From: SZUA-521 sp041738285
Lineage (GTDB): Bacteria; Pseudomonadota; Gammaproteobacteria; Pseudomonadales; Azotimanducaceae
Assembly: GCA_041738285.1 (NCBI GenBank)
Contig: JBGSQB010000130.1
Coordinates: forward strand, 1-12,899
Direction: 5' to 3'
Length of the DNA stretch: 12,899 bases
A model generated the notes under the pieces. It was not told where the DNA came from and made no database searches. It worked only from the letters and a program-made list of their open reading frames with translations. Below, piece by piece: positions 12,407 through 12,899 of the stretch (position 1 is its first letter; the number at the start of each line of letters is the position of its first letter). The position numbers and the translations under genes were made by a program.

Positions 12407-12899
12407 GCCGTCCGGGTGATCAGTTGGCGCTGCGGTTCCCGCCGCGGCGACGCTGCACGCTGTCCGAATTCGAACCGGGTGCCAACACCGAACTCATGTA
12501 CCGCCTCGCGGCGCCTGCCACTCGGGGGTGCTTTACCTGTACCTGGATCACCGGTGGCGAAGGCACCGGCAAGAGCCATCTGCTGCAGGCCGCGTGCGCC
12601 GCCGTCAACGACGCCGGCGGTTCGGCCGCCTATCTGCCGGCTGATCTCGCTGGTGCGGGACCGAAGGTACTGGAAGGTCTTGCGAACCTCGATCGGATCG
12701 CGGTCGATGACATGACGAACTGGCTCGGTAGTCGGGAGCTCGAAGCGGCGCTACTCGGCCTCTATCAGGGTTTGCTTGCCGGCCAGGCGAGTCTGGTGGT
12801 CGCATCGACAGTTTCGCCGGCGGCAGCAACGTTTGCGCTGGACGACCTCGCTTCGCGGATGCGAGCGGCGCAGATCCACCGCATCGGCCCGCTCGATGA
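12403..12899 (+). CDS. hda: DnaA regulatory inactivator Hda, N-terminal part (3' end outside window)
   Basis: Hda is a DnaA-like AAA+ protein that, bound to the DNA-loaded beta clamp, triggers hydrolysis of ATP on DnaA to prevent re-initiation. There are 165 codons before the window edge. QLALRF (7-12) matches the clamp-binding motif QLxLxL/F. Walker A is GGEGTGKS (51-58), followed by HLLQAACA as in E. coli (HLLHAACA). Walker B is RIAVDD (98-103), and DLASRM (148-153) is a conserved AAA+ segment. The Walker A lysine is canonical, whereas E. coli Hda, as I recall it, has arginine there. GTG 12403 overlaps the upstream stop and follows AAAGG at 12391-12395. DnaA itself is excluded by the short N-terminus and the clamp motif. 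The lid domain is outside the window. Confidence 0.92.
   Translation, partial: MSRPGDQLALRFPPRRRCTLSEFEPGANTELMYRLAAPATRGCFTCTWITGGEGTGKSHLLQAACAAVNDAGGSAAYLPADLAGAGPKVLEGLANLDRIAVDDMTNWLGSRELEAALLGLYQGLLAGQASLVVASTVSPAAATFALDDLASRMRAAQIHRIGPLD

Overview
The window is a stretch of GC-rich bacterial chromosome, densely coding on both strands. Gene content and order point to a gammaproteobacterium: metG beside a divergent mrp (apbC), an rsx/rnfABCDGE-nth cluster in the enterobacterial order, and a purM / DUF2066 / hda neighbourhood. The proteins align well with Escherichia coli and Pseudomonas homologues recalled from memory, but I cannot name a genus. I see no phage, plasmid, CRISPR, tRNA or rRNA genes.

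Layout, left to right. (1) 3-482, + strand: the 3' end of murI (glutamate racemase). (2) 506-564: a perfect 28-bp inverted repeat of REP-like appearance between the convergent murI and nth genes. Each arm is itself an imperfect palindrome. It probably terminates both transcripts, and it carries the nth stop codon. (3) 7776 down to 557, - strand: one long probable operon metG-rsxA-rsxB-rsxC-rsxD-rsxG-rsxE-nth. Most junctions are 4-base ATGA or GTGA overlaps. It encodes methionyl-tRNA synthetase, the six subunits of the Rsx/Rnf membrane electron-transfer complex, and endonuclease III. (4) 7777-7896: divergent control region with a good sigma-70 promoter for mrp. (5) 7897-9539, + strand: mrp (Fe-S carrier ATPase) and dcd (dCTP deaminase). 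(6) 10616 down to 9570, - strand: purM, alone and probably starting with TTG. (7) 10617-10769: second divergent control region. (8) 10770-12899, + strand: a secreted DUF2066 protein, a CDP-alcohol phosphatidyltransferase and the 5' part of hda, joined by GTGA overlaps.

How the genes relate. Rsx/Rnf moves electrons between NADH and a ferredoxin-type acceptor through flavins and Fe-S clusters. In E. coli it keeps SoxR reduced. Nth is an Fe-S DNA repair enzyme and Mrp is an Fe-S cluster carrier, so the left half has an iron-sulfur/redox theme. Dcd and PurM supply nucleotides, and Hda restrains DnaA after replication starts.

Most of the window is conserved housekeeping sequence. The points most worth a second look are the nested palindrome fused to the nth 3' end, a divergent short RsxC with an altered glycine-rich nucleotide/flavin loop, and the chain of overlapping genes behind metG. 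I found no evidence for a wholly new biological system.
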